In this document: one piece after another, positions 25,746 through 34,835 of the stretch
Numbering within the stretch: position 1 is the stretch's first letter
Layout of the letters: the number at the start of each line of letters is the position of its first letter
Notes under the pieces: generated by a model
Database searches by the model: none
Told to the model about the DNA's origin: nothing
Seen by the model: only the letters and a program-made list of their open reading frames with translations
Assembly (NCBI GenBank): GCA_020199835.1
Contig: JAIVJV010000013.1
Location: forward strand, 1-64,000
DNA: 64,000 nucleotides
Direction of reading: 5' to 3'
Origin: Acidobacteriota bacterium
GTDB lineage: Bacteria > Acidobacteriota > Blastocatellia > Pyrinomonadales > Pyrinomonadaceae
Position numbers and translations under genes: made by a program

Positions 25746-26717
25746 GTGCTTGAATCCGCCATTTCCATTCGCAACCTCTCGAAGACCTATCCGACTCCGT
25801 TTCGCCGCTTGCGTGCGTTCTTTCGACGCCCGGTAAAAGAACCAGTCGAAGCGTTGCGCGATGTTTCGTTCGACGTTCGCGAGGGCGCGATCTTCGGTTT
25901 GATTGGACGCAACGGCGCGGGCAAAACAACGCTGACGAAAATCGTCGCGACGCTGGTCCAGCCGACTACGGGCAGCGTCTCTGTGAGAGGTAACGACAGC
26001 GTGTTGCATGATGAACAAGTGCGGCGGGAGATCGGTCTCGCCACCGCCGAAGAGCGCAGCTTTTACTGGCGACTCACCAGCGAACAGAACCTGATGTTCT
26101 TCGCGCGTCTGCATGGTCTGAGCGATCGCATAGCGAAACAACGTATCCGCGAACTGTTTGCACAACTCGAGTTGGAGGAAGTTGCGCGGCGGCGATTTGG
26201 TGAGATGTCGACGGGTAATAAGCAGCGTCTGGCCGTGGCGCGTGCGATGTTGTCAAATCCGCCGGTGCTGTTGCTTGATGAACCGACACGTTCACTCGAT
26301 CCGCTTGCGGCGGCGCGGATGCGTGAACTTATTCGATCGCTCGCGCAACGGGATCCGCCGGTTACAATTCTGCTTACGTCGCATAATCTCGCGGAAGTGG
26401 AGACATTGTGTGAGCGCGTGGCAATCATCAGCCGTGGACGCATTCGCGCGCTCGACACGCCACAGCATTTGCGCAGTCTCACTTCCAAAACGGAGCAAAT
26501 TCATGTGACCGTATCCGGTCTTAATGGGTCGCGCGACAGCGAAAGAATTTCATTTACCCGTCAGGCCGGTGATAACGAACTCGACGAAAGATTGCGCGAT
26601 CTTCAAAGTGGTGGAGCGCGCATTCTCGACGTGGAGGTGGAAAGGGCCACTTTGTTCGATGTGCTCGAAGTGTACGAAAGGGGGGATTTAAATTTAAACC
26701 AAAAGGAAAACCAATAA
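25746..26717 (+). CDS. ABC-2 type exporter ATP-binding protein
   Basis: This 323-aa ATPase has Walker A GRNGAGKTT, a degenerate signature MSTGNKQRL in place of LSGGQ, Walker B VLLLDEPT, and the switch histidine in LTSHNLAEVE. A basic insert (PFRRLRAFFRRPVKEP) near residues 18-33 precedes the first beta strands. A C-terminal extension of about 90 residues is typical of DrrA/CcmA-like exporters. It starts at a GTG five bases after the DppC-like gene and is followed 37 bases on by an ABC-2 permease gene. The substrate is unknown. Confidence 0.9.
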   Translation: MLESAISIRNLSKTYPTPFRRLRAFFRRPVKEPVEALRDVSFDVREGAIFGLIGRNGAGKTTLTKIVATLVQPTTGSVSVRGNDSVLHDEQVRREIGLATAEERSFYWRLTSEQNLMFFARLHGLSDRIAKQRIRELFAQLELEEVARRRFGEMSTGNKQRLAVARAMLSNPPVLLLDEPTRSLDPLAAARMRELIRSLAQRDPPVTILLTSHNLAEVETLCERVAIISRGRIRALDTPQHLRSLTSKTEQIHVTVSGLNGSRDSERISFTRQAGDNELDERLRDLQSGGARILDVEVERATLFDVLEVYERGDLNLNQKENQ

Positions 26718-26754
26718 ACGCGTGAACCCTTATCTAAAGAGCGCCTGAAGCCTT

Positions 26755-27585
26755 ATGAATAGTTTGAAGCTACTCCCGAGAAGAATCTTCGCGTTTGTCG
26801 CGCGTGACTTCCGTCTGTTCGTCAGTTATCGCATGCAGTTCTTCCTGCGCATCATCTCCGTGCTCGCAGTGGTCACCACGCTCTTTTTCATCTCGAAGAT
26901 CTTCGCCGGCTTTACCGATCCGCAGTATTCACAGTGGCGCGATCCACTCGCATCGTGGCTCACCGGCCTCGCCGTGCTCAACTATTTCATGACCGGCTTC
27001 TCCAGCCTCGCGAACTCCATTCGCCAGGAACAAATGCAAGGCACTCTCGAAAGCGTGCTGCTCACGCCGATCAACCTCCCCACCGTGATCGTCTCCAGTT
27101 CTGCGTGGGACTTTCTGGAAACAACCTTCTTCTCGTTCTTGTACCTGTTCTTCGGCCGCGTGTTCTTCGGCGTTCAGTACCGCGGCAGCTTCTTTCTCGC
27201 CGTCGTGTTTCTGCTACTCACGACTGTTGTGCTCGCGTGTTTAGGCATACTTTCGGCGAGTTTCGCGATGGTCTTCAAACGTGGCGATCCCTTTGGCATT
27301 TTTCTCGGCGCCGGCTCTGCGCTCTTCTCCGGCGTCTTCTTCCCGACTCAATTGCTACACGAATATGCCGGTCCAAAACTGGGCAACATCTCGCTGATCC
27401 TTCCCGCCACACATGGACTCCAGGGCATCCGCCAGATCCTGATCGAAGGGCACGGCCTTGCCCAGGTCACGCAACCGCTCATTACCCTGCTCTGCTTTCT
27501 CGCCGTGTTACTGCCGTTTTCATTGTGGGTTTTCGGCCGCGCCGTCAAACGCGCCAAACGCGAGGGCAGCCTGATTCAGTACTAG
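26755..27585 (+). CDS. ABC-2 type exporter permease
   Basis: This 276-aa membrane protein has about six hydrophobic segments and the ABC-2 pattern: a cytoplasmic N-terminus, FFLRIISVLAVVTTLFFIS as first segment, a loop with NSIRQEQMQGTLESVLLTPI ahead of the later segments, and a final segment before a basic tail. It should form the channel driven by the ATPase encoded just upstream. The cargo cannot be told. Confidence 0.88.
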   Translation: MNSLKLLPRRIFAFVARDFRLFVSYRMQFFLRIISVLAVVTTLFFISKIFAGFTDPQYSQWRDPLASWLTGLAVLNYFMTGFSSLANSIRQEQMQGTLESVLLTPINLPTVIVSSSAWDFLETTFFSFLYLFFGRVFFGVQYRGSFFLAVVFLLLTTVVLACLGILSASFAMVFKRGDPFGIFLGAGSALFSGVFFPTQLLHEYAGPKLGNISLILPATHGLQGIRQILIEGHGLAQVTQPLITLLCFLAVLLPFSLWVFGRAVKRAKREGSLIQY

Positions 27586-27624
27586 TTTGACGACGCCCTA
27601 ACCCGCAAGCTACCATCGCCCGGA

Positions 27625-28551
27625 ATGTCTCTTGGCATCGCAGAAAGCATTCTCGACCTCATCGGTCAAACTCCTCTTCTACATCTTTCACGCTTCGTTC
27701 AGTCACCTTGCGCTGACGTGTACGCAAAGATCGAGTGGCTCAATCCCGGCGGCTCTGTGAAGGATCGCGCGGCGCTCGGAATGATTCTCGACGCGGAAGA
27801 AAAAGGACGGCTCAATCCCGGCGGCACGATCATCGAACCAACCGCGGGTAACACGGGCATCGGACTCGCTCTCGTGGGAGTCGCACGCGGTTACCGTGTT
27901 ATTCTCTGCGTCCCGCACGGCTTTGCGGAAGAGAAGATGAAGCTCATCGAAGTGCTCGGCGGCGAGATCGAGTACGTGCCGTGCGAAGCGGGAATGAAAG
28001 GCGCGATTGAGCGCTCGCTCGAGCTGGCAGCGGATATTCAACACAGTTTTATTCCGCAGCAATTTGAGAATAGGGCGAACCCGTGTTTTCATGAATTCAC
28101 CACCGGCCGTGAAATTATCGAGCAGATGAACGGCCCGATCGACGCGGTGGTGATTGGCGCAGGAACGTCCGGAACTTTTTGCGGCGTCAGCCGAGCGATC
28201 CGCAAACACAATCCGGACGTGTTATGCGTGCTCGTTGAACCGGAAGGATCGATCTATGGTGGTGGACCACCCGGTCCAAAGAAGGTTGAAGGCATCGGCC
28301 AGAAAGATTTTATTCCGAAGATCTTTGACGCTTCGTTAGCTGACGAGATCATGATGGTCATGGACGACGAGGTCTGCGCTGCTTTGAAAAGAATTGCCCG
28401 CCTGGAAGGATTGCTCGGCGGCTGGTCAACGGGCGCCGCGGCCGCTGCGGCATATAAAGTCGCCGAACGGTTGGGCCCGGGCAAACGGGTGATCACTGTT
28501 TTCCCCGACGGCGCCGAACGTTATCGCAGCCAGGGAATTTTCGACGGATAA
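27625..28551 (+). CDS. PLP-dependent cystathionine beta-synthase / cysteine synthase family
   Basis: A 308-aa fold-type II PLP enzyme. The Schiff-base lysine is K46 in GGSVKDRAAL, the substrate loop is EPTAGNTGIGLA, and the phosphate-binding loop is GAGTSGTFCGV. Cysteine synthase and cystathionine beta-synthase look alike at this level. A gamma-lyase/synthase gene six bases downstream favours a role in reverse transsulfuration (serine plus homocysteine to cystathionine). No CBS regulatory domain or heme region is present. Confidence 0.88.
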   Translation: MSLGIAESILDLIGQTPLLHLSRFVQSPCADVYAKIEWLNPGGSVKDRAALGMILDAEEKGRLNPGGTIIEPTAGNTGIGLALVGVARGYRVILCVPHGFAEEKMKLIEVLGGEIEYVPCEAGMKGAIERSLELAADIQHSFIPQQFENRANPCFHEFTTGREIIEQMNGPIDAVVIGAGTSGTFCGVSRAIRKHNPDVLCVLVEPEGSIYGGGPPGPKKVEGIGQKDFIPKIFDASLADEIMMVMDDEVCAALKRIARLEGLLGGWSTGAAAAAAYKVAERLGPGKRVITVFPDGAERYRSQGIFDG

Positions 28552-28557
28552 ATTTTT

Positions 28558-29697
28558 ATGGGATTTGCAACTATCGCTATTCATACCGGCTCAGAACCTG
28601 ACGAGGCCACGGGCTCGGTGACTGTGCCAATCTATCAAACCTCGACTTACGCGCAGGAGTCGCTCGGCAAAAATAAAGGTTACGAATACGCGCGCACGCA
28701 GAACCCCACGCGCTCGGCAGTCGAGCGCAACATCGCGGCTCTCGAAGGTGCGCGCTTCGGCTTCGCGTTCGCTTCCGGCATGGCCGCAATCGATGCCACG
28801 CTGCGTCTCGTGAAAGCCGGCGACCACGTGATCGTTTCCGACAACACTTACGGCGGCACGGCCCGACTCTTCAATCGCATTCTCGCGAACTACAACATCG
28901 AGTTTGATTATGTGGACACGGCAGAGCCGCTGAACGTCGAAGCGGCGATCAAGCCGAACACCAAGATGGTCTTTCTGGAAACGCCGACAAATCCGGTGAT
29001 GATCCTGACCGACTTGAAAGAGATTAGCGAGATCGCACACCGCGCTGGAGCGCGCGTCGTTTGCGATAACACGTTCATGTCGCCTTATCTGCAGCGGCCG
29101 CTCGAGTTTGGCGTCGACATCGTGGTCCATTCGACGACGAAGTATTTGAACGGTCACTCCGATGGCGTCGGCGGCATCGTGGTTTTGAACGACGAGGAAG
29201 ACGCGAACTGGATCGGTTTTGTGCAGAACAGCGCGGGCGCGATTCTCTCGCCTTTCGATTCATGGCTCGTGGTGCGCGGGACCAAGACGCTCGCGTTGCG
29301 CATGGAACAGCATGACAAGTCGGGCCGCGCAGTGGCTGCGTTTCTGGAGGAGCATCCCAAGGTGCGGAAGGTTTATTATCCCGGCTCTGCGTCGCATCCG
29401 CAGCACGCGCTGGCCCGTCGCCAGCAGCGTGGTTTCGGCGGCATGGTCGCTTTTGACGTCGGTTCGCTCGCGGCAGCGAAAGCGGTGCTCGAATCGGTAA
29501 AGCTGTGCACTTTGGCGGAGAGTCTCGGTGGCGTCGAGACGTTGATTTCGCACCCGGCCACGATGACTCATGCCTCGGTGGACGCTGCAAAGCGCGACCG
29601 TCTGGGAATTACGGATGGGCTGGTCAGAATTTCGGTAGGCATTGAAGACACCGACGATATTATTGCGGATTTGGATCAAGCATTGGAAAAGGTTTGA
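28558..29697 (+). CDS. cystathionine gamma-lyase / gamma-synthase (Cys/Met metabolism PLP enzyme)
   Basis: A 379-aa enzyme of the Cys/Met PLP family: YEYARTQNPTRSAVERNIAA near the start, FASGMAAIDA, VVCDNTFMSPYLQRP, and the PLP lysine K195 in HSTTKYLNGHSD. C-terminal ESLGGVETLISHPATMTHAS closes the active site. With the adjacent CBS-like enzyme it most likely converts cystathionine to cysteine, 2-oxobutanoate and ammonia; the synthase direction cannot be excluded. The two genes are six bases apart and form one transcription unit. Confidence 0.9.
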   Translation: MGFATIAIHTGSEPDEATGSVTVPIYQTSTYAQESLGKNKGYEYARTQNPTRSAVERNIAALEGARFGFAFASGMAAIDATLRLVKAGDHVIVSDNTYGGTARLFNRILANYNIEFDYVDTAEPLNVEAAIKPNTKMVFLETPTNPVMILTDLKEISEIAHRAGARVVCDNTFMSPYLQRPLEFGVDIVVHSTTKYLNGHSDGVGGIVVLNDEEDANWIGFVQNSAGAILSPFDSWLVVRGTKTLALRMEQHDKSGRAVAAFLEEHPKVRKVYYPGSASHPQHALARRQQRGFGGMVAFDVGSLAAAKAVLESVKLCTLAESLGGVETLISHPATMTHASVDAAKRDRLGITDGLVRISVGIEDTDDIIADLDQALEKV

Positions 29698-29760
29698 TTC
29701 GAGGGTACAATTAGCCGTTCTCAACCTTTATAGCTTCCTTAATTAATACACGCTCTCCTT

Positions 29761-30687
29761 ATGATCGTAGAGTTATACGCCAAATCAGATGTTGGCCGAG
29801 TGCGACGTGGCAACGAAGACAATTTTTTAGTTCTCGATCTGTCTACCGAACAGACCTGGACCGGCTCTGACGGCGCCACTCCTCCGGAAAAACTCACGCG
29901 TTTTACCCTGGGCCAACGTGGACTCGTGCTCGTCGTTTCTGATGGCATGGGCGGAGCACTCGCCGGTGACGTAGCGAGCCGGATGGCGGTCGATTCCGTA
30001 CGCGAAATGTTGCTCGGTACGGAAGGCGAAGAGGCGTGTGATCCGGAGCTCGATCTGGTTGAGTGTTTGAAAAGCGCCACGATCTACGCAAATTTCGCGA
30101 TTCATCTCAAGAGCCAGGAAGATTCCCGCTGCGCTGGCATGGGCGCGACGTTCACCGGAGCCGCTATCCGAGGCAACAATCTTGACTTCGTGCAAGTGGG
30201 CGACAGCCGCGGTTACGTAATTCGCAAAGATCACATCCGCCTCGCAACCAAGGACCAGTCGCTCGTACAGCAACTCGTCGACGTAGGTCAGATCAGCGAA
30301 ACCGAAGCCGAGACGCACATGTTTCGCAACGTGATCCTCCAGGCGCTCGGCGCGCAAAGCGAGATCACGCCGGTCACCGGACGGATTCATCTGCGTCAGG
30401 GCGACGTGCTGTTGCTGTGCAGTGATGGTTTGTCTGGAAAACTACGCGCGGAGGATATTCAGCAGATCGTTGTGAACAGTCAGGACAATCTTGCGAAGGC
30501 TTGCGAGATGTTGATAGACGAGGCTAACAATCGCGGCGGTGAGGACAACATCACAGTGGTCCTGGCCCGCTTCCACGGCGACGATCTCCAGGAACCAGCC
30601 ACCGATCGCATCACGATCGAACTACCACCACTCGAAGAAGATAAAACGCTCGACGATAATTACGAAGCCGACACGGAGCCGCACTAG
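29761..30687 (+). CDS. PP2C-type Ser/Thr protein phosphatase
   Basis: A 308-aa PPM/PP2C phosphatase with all metal-binding motifs: SDVGRVRRGNEDNFL at the N-terminus, VSDGMGG, QVGDSRGYV, LCSDGLSGKL and GGEDNITVVLA. It should remove phosphate from Ser/Thr residues in the cytoplasm. An acidic Asp/Glu-rich tail of about 40 residues follows the domain. No partner Ser/Thr kinase gene lies in the window. The gene ends close to the convergent NfeD gene. Confidence 0.93.
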   Translation: MIVELYAKSDVGRVRRGNEDNFLVLDLSTEQTWTGSDGATPPEKLTRFTLGQRGLVLVVSDGMGGALAGDVASRMAVDSVREMLLGTEGEEACDPELDLVECLKSATIYANFAIHLKSQEDSRCAGMGATFTGAAIRGNNLDFVQVGDSRGYVIRKDHIRLATKDQSLVQQLVDVGQISETEAETHMFRNVILQALGAQSEITPVTGRIHLRQGDVLLLCSDGLSGKLRAEDIQQIVVNSQDNLAKACEMLIDEANNRGGEDNITVVLARFHGDDLQEPATDRITIELPPLEEDKTLDDNYEADTEPH

Positions 30688-30748
30688 TTTTTGAGCTTTG
30701 TGCTTTGTTCTCGGTTGAAAGTTCTAAGTACAAACTTCCAAGTACAAC

Positions 30749-31237
30749 CTACTCCAACTTCTTTGGCCGCCAATCAGGTTCTGCATCCAGTCGTCGCACG
30801 TAGATTGACGCGCCCTCGACGCTCTCGACACAAACACGTTCACCTGCTTCCAACGGCGCTTCGCCTGCCGCGGGATACGCAGTCCACGTCGAACCGAAAA
30901 CCTTAACGGCGCCTTCCTGCAATGCGCCCTTGCTCGACGATACGACCGTGCCGATCTTTCCCGGCAACGCATCGACACCGCTGCGCAACGACTCGCCCGA
31001 TTTTTCGCGTGAGAAGTAGTTGAGGAAGATCGTGCGCGAGGCGGCTGTCAAACCGATCGAGACCACAATGAAGATCGCGAACTGGATCGCCAAACTATCG
31101 ATGCCGACGAGTCCGGCGAACGCCGCGCAGAGCGCGCCGATGCCAAACCACAGCAGCACGAAACCAGACGTGAAGACTTCGGCCACGATGAGTATCGCGC
31201 CAAGGATGCTCCACAAAACCCAAAACCAGTCGCTCAT
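30749..31237 (-). CDS. NfeD-family membrane protein
   Basis: A 162-aa short NfeD protein. Two to three membrane segments (FWVLWSILGAILIVAEVFTS, VLLWFGIGALCAAFAGLVG, AIQFAIFIVVSIGLTA) are followed by an OB-fold-like soluble domain with GKIGTVVSS and VKVFGSTWTAY. Such proteins accompany flotillin/SPFH or stomatin partners in membrane quality control, but none is encoded here. The proline dehydrogenase gene lies 18 bases upstream on the same strand, suggesting co-transcription. Confidence 0.88.
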   Translation of the reverse strand: MSDWFWVLWSILGAILIVAEVFTSGFVLLWFGIGALCAAFAGLVGIDSLAIQFAIFIVVSIGLTAASRTIFLNYFSREKSGESLRSGVDALPGKIGTVVSSSKGALQEGAVKVFGSTWTAYPAAGEAPLEAGERVCVESVEGASIYVRRLDAEPDWRPKKLE

Positions 31238-31255
31238 CTTGTCTATTGCTGCTGC

Positions 31256-32176
31256 TTAACCTTTCACGAGGTTCTTCATCACAAACCAAATGTTTGCCGG
31301 GCGCTCTGCCAGCCGGCGCATGAAGTAAGGATACCAGTGTTTTCCGTAAGGAACATAGATGCGCATGTTGAACCCATCGCGCGCGAGCTGGCGTTGCAGG
31401 TCGCGGCGGATGCCGAAGAGCATTTGAAACTCAAACTTCTCTTTGCCGATGCCTTCGCGTTGCGCGAAGTCGATCGTGGCGTCGATCATTTTAGGGTCGT
31501 GCGTCGCGATACCGTGGTACGTGCCGCTGGAAAGCAGCAGTTGCATCACCTTGACGTAGTTTGCGTCGACGTCTTTCTTGTCGGGCAACGCGACTTCGGG
31601 TGGCTCGTGGTAAGCGCCTTTGCAAATGCGAATGCGGGCTGGAAGTTTTACGAGTTCCTGTGCGTCGGCGTAGGTTCGGCGCAGGTACGACTGCAACACG
31701 ATGCCAACGTCGTTTAGACCATATTCTGCTCGCAGTCGTTTGAAGATGTCGATTGTTGCCTGCGTGACGCTGGAGTCTTCCATGTCAACGCGGACGAAGT
31801 TGCCGCGCTTGTGTGCTTCTTCAACTACGCGGCGCGCGTTTCGATACGTGAGTTCCGGATCGAGCCCGAGACCGAATTGAGTAAGCTTGATCGAAACGTT
31901 TGAACGGATCTGCGTCTCGGTGATCCTCGCGAGTATGTTGAGATACTCGGTCACTTCGGCTTCCGCTTCAGACTCGCTCGCGACGGATTCGTTCAGATGA
32001 TCGAACGAGGCAGTGCAGTTTTCGGCGTTGATCGCACGGATATGAGAAACAGCATCGTCGATTGTTTCGCCGGCTACAAAGCGGGTAGTGAGTTTTTTAA
32101 AGTAACCGAATCTGGTAGCAAAATCCTTTAGTCCTTCGTGGCGTGACAGCCAGATCAGCGCGCTTCTAGAGATCAT
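31256..32176 (-). CDS. proline dehydrogenase (monofunctional)
   Basis: A 306-aa FAD-dependent TIM barrel that oxidises proline to pyrroline-5-carboxylate. Recognisable segments are SIKLTQFGLGLD, VRVDMEDSSV, VGIVLQSYLRRT, RICKGAYHEP, and a C-terminal RIYVPYGKHWYPYFMRRLAE for substrate and flavin contacts. The length fits the short bacterial enzyme rather than bifunctional PutA. The P5C dehydrogenase must be elsewhere. It is probably followed in the same transcript by the NfeD gene. Confidence 0.93.
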   Translation of the reverse strand: MISRSALIWLSRHEGLKDFATRFGYFKKLTTRFVAGETIDDAVSHIRAINAENCTASFDHLNESVASESEAEAEVTEYLNILARITETQIRSNVSIKLTQFGLGLDPELTYRNARRVVEEAHKRGNFVRVDMEDSSVTQATIDIFKRLRAEYGLNDVGIVLQSYLRRTYADAQELVKLPARIRICKGAYHEPPEVALPDKKDVDANYVKVMQLLLSSGTYHGIATHDPKMIDATIDFAQREGIGKEKFEFQMLFGIRRDLQRQLARDGFNMRIYVPYGKHWYPYFMRRLAERPANIWFVMKNLVKG

Positions 32177-32313
32177 CCGTTAGTCTACTTATCAGAGGCG
32201 CGGCAATCAGCGCCGCGTATGGTCCTGCCTTGTGTTATTCTTGGCCGCGTTTTTCTCCCACGAATTCAAGGGAGGGACATTTTGCCCCAAACCAATTTAA
32301 GGAACCTTCGCGA

Positions 32314-32649
32314 ATGCGTTTGAAGCTCGTGTTCGCCGCTTCAGCGCTCGCGGCACTTATAGGTGCTGGTTCCTGCATTGCGCTCGTGTTGGGCGTCTTT
32401 TCGGCGAAGGCATTGTCGAGTCCGAGTCTGTTGGTTTTTTCCACGCTGCTGTTGCCGGTGGCGATGATTGTGTTCGCGGCCATTTTTGTTTATCGCCACA
32501 CCGCGCGGCGCCGTAAGCTACAAGCGCTTCTGACAACCCTCATCGCTACTTTGTTGACGCTCGCTTTGTTTGTTGTCGCTTCCATTCTCAGTGCGCGCAT
32601 CGCGCCGACCGAGCCAACTCAACCCGCTGGACCACACGTCGCTTCTTAA
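32314..32649 (+). CDS. small membrane protein of unknown function
   Basis: A 111-aa protein with three strongly hydrophobic segments (LVFAASALAALIGAGSCIAL, LLVFSTLLLPVAMIVFAAIF, LLTTLIATLLTLALFVVASI) separated by a basic loop (RHTARRRKLQ). The ATG at 32314 is preferred because AAGGA stands about ten bases upstream and the product then begins with a basic residue and a membrane segment. The frame is open upstream to 32230 with unlikely sequence. I recognise no family. Confidence 0.6.
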   Translation: MRLKLVFAASALAALIGAGSCIALVLGVFSAKALSSPSLLVFSTLLLPVAMIVFAAIFVYRHTARRRKLQALLTTLIATLLTLALFVVASILSARIAPTEPTQPAGPHVAS

Positions 32650-32707
32650 ATCGTTTTCTGTTGAGAGATCGGTTTTCTGTCCCCCGCTCTGAACCTCGAT
32701 CTCGCTC

Positions 32708-33295
32708 TTAAGATCCCAGGGCTACGCCCTGGCTCAAACCGATCTCGCATTGCACCGGACGCAACGCGTCAATAACGAAACGAACGTGTTCGTCCAGATT
32801 CACGCCTAGTTCTTCGACGCCCTGCCGAATGTCATCGCGGTTCACTGAACGTGCGAACGCCTTGTCTTTGAGTTTCTTCTTCACGGAAGAGACTTCGAGA
32901 TCGTCGAGACTTCGCCTCGGTCGCACGAGTGCGCAGGCCACGAGAAAACCGCAGAGTTCGTCAGTGGCGAAGAGTGCGCGCGCCATGTCGGTGTCGCGCG
33001 GCACGCCCGTGTACGTGGCGTGGCCCAGGATCGCGCGGATAATGCGTTCGGGATAACCGCGGCCGCAGAGAATGTTGGAACCGGTGAACGGGTGTTGGTC
33101 GGCCGAGGGAAACATTTCGTAGTCGAAATCGTGGAGAAGTCCGACTATGCCCCACTCGTCAACGTCGGCTGGACCATCGTTATAGCGTGTGGCGGACGCG
33201 CGCATGGCAGCCTCGACTGCGAGCGCGTGTTTGCGCAGGCTATCGCCCTTCGTGTACTCACACAACAATTCCCAGGCTTCGGCGCGTGTCGGCAT
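32708..33295 (-). CDS. HD-superfamily hydrolase
   Basis: A 195-aa protein with the HD fold: KHALAVEAAM, then the HD pair in GLLHDFDYEMFP, and a third motif with RAILGHATY. The family hydrolyses phosphate esters, often of nucleotides. The final seven residues (QGVALGS) and the stop codon are coded by a palindromic intergenic repeat (GCCAGGGCGTAGCCCTGG on this strand). The ancestral C-terminus may therefore have been shorter or different. Confidence 0.82.
   Translation of the reverse strand: MPTRAEAWELLCEYTKGDSLRKHALAVEAAMRASATRYNDGPADVDEWGIVGLLHDFDYEMFPSADQHPFTGSNILCGRGYPERIIRAILGHATYTGVPRDTDMARALFATDELCGFLVACALVRPRRSLDDLEVSSVKKKLKDKAFARSVNRDDIRQGVEELGVNLDEHVRFVIDALRPVQCEIGLSQGVALGS
32714..32734. 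repeat. CCAGGGCTACGCCCTGG palindromic intergenic repeat
   Basis: A 7-bp perfect stem CCAGGGC/GCCCTGG with loop TAC (32716-32732) overlaps the 3' end of the HD hydrolase gene. It belongs to the same style of hairpin words as the elements at 10071-10093 and 54896-54918. The short gap between this and the small membrane protein gene holds no gene. Confidence 0.6.
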
Positions 33296-33312
33296 GAAGC
33301 GTCAAACTAGCA

Positions 33313-33421
33313 TAAATCCCTCAAATCCCGCCAACGCAGTTGGCGGCCTCCTTGAACGCTTGCTTGCGCACTCGCGAGGTTTAAGTGGCCACCAACTCCG
33401 TTGGTGGGATTTAAGGGATCT
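33313..33421. repeat. nested inverted repeat of about 109 bases
   Basis: The outer arms AAATCCCTCAAATCCCGCCAAC (given as 33314-33335) and its imperfect complement at 33400-33421 pair with about three mismatches. Each arm runs into its own small hairpin (GCCAACGCAGTTGGC on the left, CCACCAACTCCGTTGGTGG on the right). The unit lies between two genes, with the end of the VWFA gene ten bases away. The shape resembles a miniature inverted-repeat element. Confidence 0.7.
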
Positions 33422-33430
33422 AAAAGCAAA

Positions 33431-34735
33431 TTAACGCGTGGCGGTGGCGAGATAGCCGGGGCGGGCGCGCACCACTACGTTCTTGCGCGCCGTCGTAACT
33501 TTGATCTTGCGATAACGATCGTCCTTTTCCTTGTTCAACGGATAATACCCAAGCATGTACTGCGTCCTCAGCTCCGCCGCGATCTGCGCAAACGCAGCCG
33601 GCAACGAATCCAGCGTGTCCGCCCGCAATAACCTTCCCCCAGACTTTTCCGCCAGCGTTTGCAGGTACTGGTCCGCGGTCGCGTACGCAAGGTCTAACAT
33701 CCGCCCGATCGAATCATCACTGCTTCGTCTCGTCGCGGGCGGCGGCATCCGTCCCGAGGTAGGCATCCCGCTCGGATCTCGCTCGGGATCGCTCCGCCCC
33801 GGCACGCCAGGCACACGCCGCTCGCGGTCACGCTCTGGCGGATCGGGCATCGGCCGCGATGGATCCGGATACCGGTCACGGTTGCGTTCCTCCTCACGAC
33901 GCCGTCGCAAGATCTCATCAGCCGTCGGCAAACCAAATGGACCAGTCCGCTGACCTCCGGTTGTCGTCGATGTCGGATTATCACTCGGAAACGTCGGCGC
34001 CGTGGTCCCGGGCGGTTGACGCCGTATCACATCCAGCGTCGGCAACTGCTGCCCCGCTTGCTCGCGCGCCAATCGCTCAGTCGTGGCGCGCGTGTCGTAC
34101 CGAATCGGGTAAACAATCACGCCCTCTTCATCAAGCCATCTCACGTTGCTGTTGAACGACGCCTTATCACTATGCCAATCCATTCCGTCGGTAAAGATCA
34201 CGATCGCCTTGCGTCCCTGAATCCGTCGGATCGTGTTCAACGCCAACTCCATTGCGTCGTAAACCTTCGTTCCCGACCCTGACTTCGTGCCGTCAATCGC
34301 CTTCCGTAAAGTCTCGCGATTGTTCGTAAACTCGTTCAAATCACGCACCTGGTCGTCAAACGAAATCACTTTCACCCGATCCGCGGGTTGCAGTTGCTGC
34401 ACAAACGTATACGCCGCCTGCTGGATCAATCGCAGCTTGTCCTGCGTACTCGAACTCGTATCGAGCATCAACACAACATGAAATGGCATCGAGACTTTCC
34501 CGAAGAACGCGATCGGTTGCGCCACGCCATCTTCCATGAGCGCAAACTCTTCCTGCTTCAGGTCGGCAACGTAACTGCCGTTGATGTCAGTGGCGATGAC
34601 GGGCACGGTCACGAGGTTGGTGTCGATCTTCAGTGTCTCAATATCTTTCGGCGGGTCTTGGGCGAAGGAGAACGACAGACTTAAGAGGAGGATTAAACCA
34701 ACGGAGACGGCACGACGGCCGGCAGGTGAAAGCAT
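33431..34735 (-). CDS. secreted VWFA domain protein (acidobacterial type)
   Basis: A 434-aa protein with a signal peptide (VGLILLLSLSFSFA, cleaved near 25). A short N-terminal domain (TNLVTVPVIATDINGSYVAD) precedes a von Willebrand A domain with the metal-site motif MLDTSSST at about residues 89-96 and IFTDGMDW. A long Pro/Arg/Asp-rich insert follows (about residues 230-340) before the last part of the fold (QYMLGYYPLNKEKDDRYRKI). The architecture matches the VWFA-related domain that is much expanded in Acidobacteriota. The likely role is protein-protein contact outside the inner membrane. Confidence 0.9.
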   Translation of the reverse strand: MLSPAGRRAVSVGLILLLSLSFSFAQDPPKDIETLKIDTNLVTVPVIATDINGSYVADLKQEEFALMEDGVAQPIAFFGKVSMPFHVVLMLDTSSSTQDKLRLIQQAAYTFVQQLQPADRVKVISFDDQVRDLNEFTNNRETLRKAIDGTKSGSGTKVYDAMELALNTIRRIQGRKAIVIFTDGMDWHSDKASFNSNVRWLDEEGVIVYPIRYDTRATTERLAREQAGQQLPTLDVIRRQPPGTTAPTFPSDNPTSTTTGGQRTGPFGLPTADEILRRRREEERNRDRYPDPSRPMPDPPERDRERRVPGVPGRSDPERDPSGMPTSGRMPPPATRRSSDDSIGRMLDLAYATADQYLQTLAEKSGGRLLRADTLDSLPAAFAQIAAELRTQYMLGYYPLNKEKDDRYRKIKVTTARKNVVVRARPGYLATATR

Positions 34736-34835
34736 GACAGTTCTCCAGAAAGGAAATTCGGCGGCGGACGAATGTTACCACTGTGCGTCCAAATCGAAAA
34801 TTAGCTAGAATGCCAACTTCTGAACTAGTTCCCCG

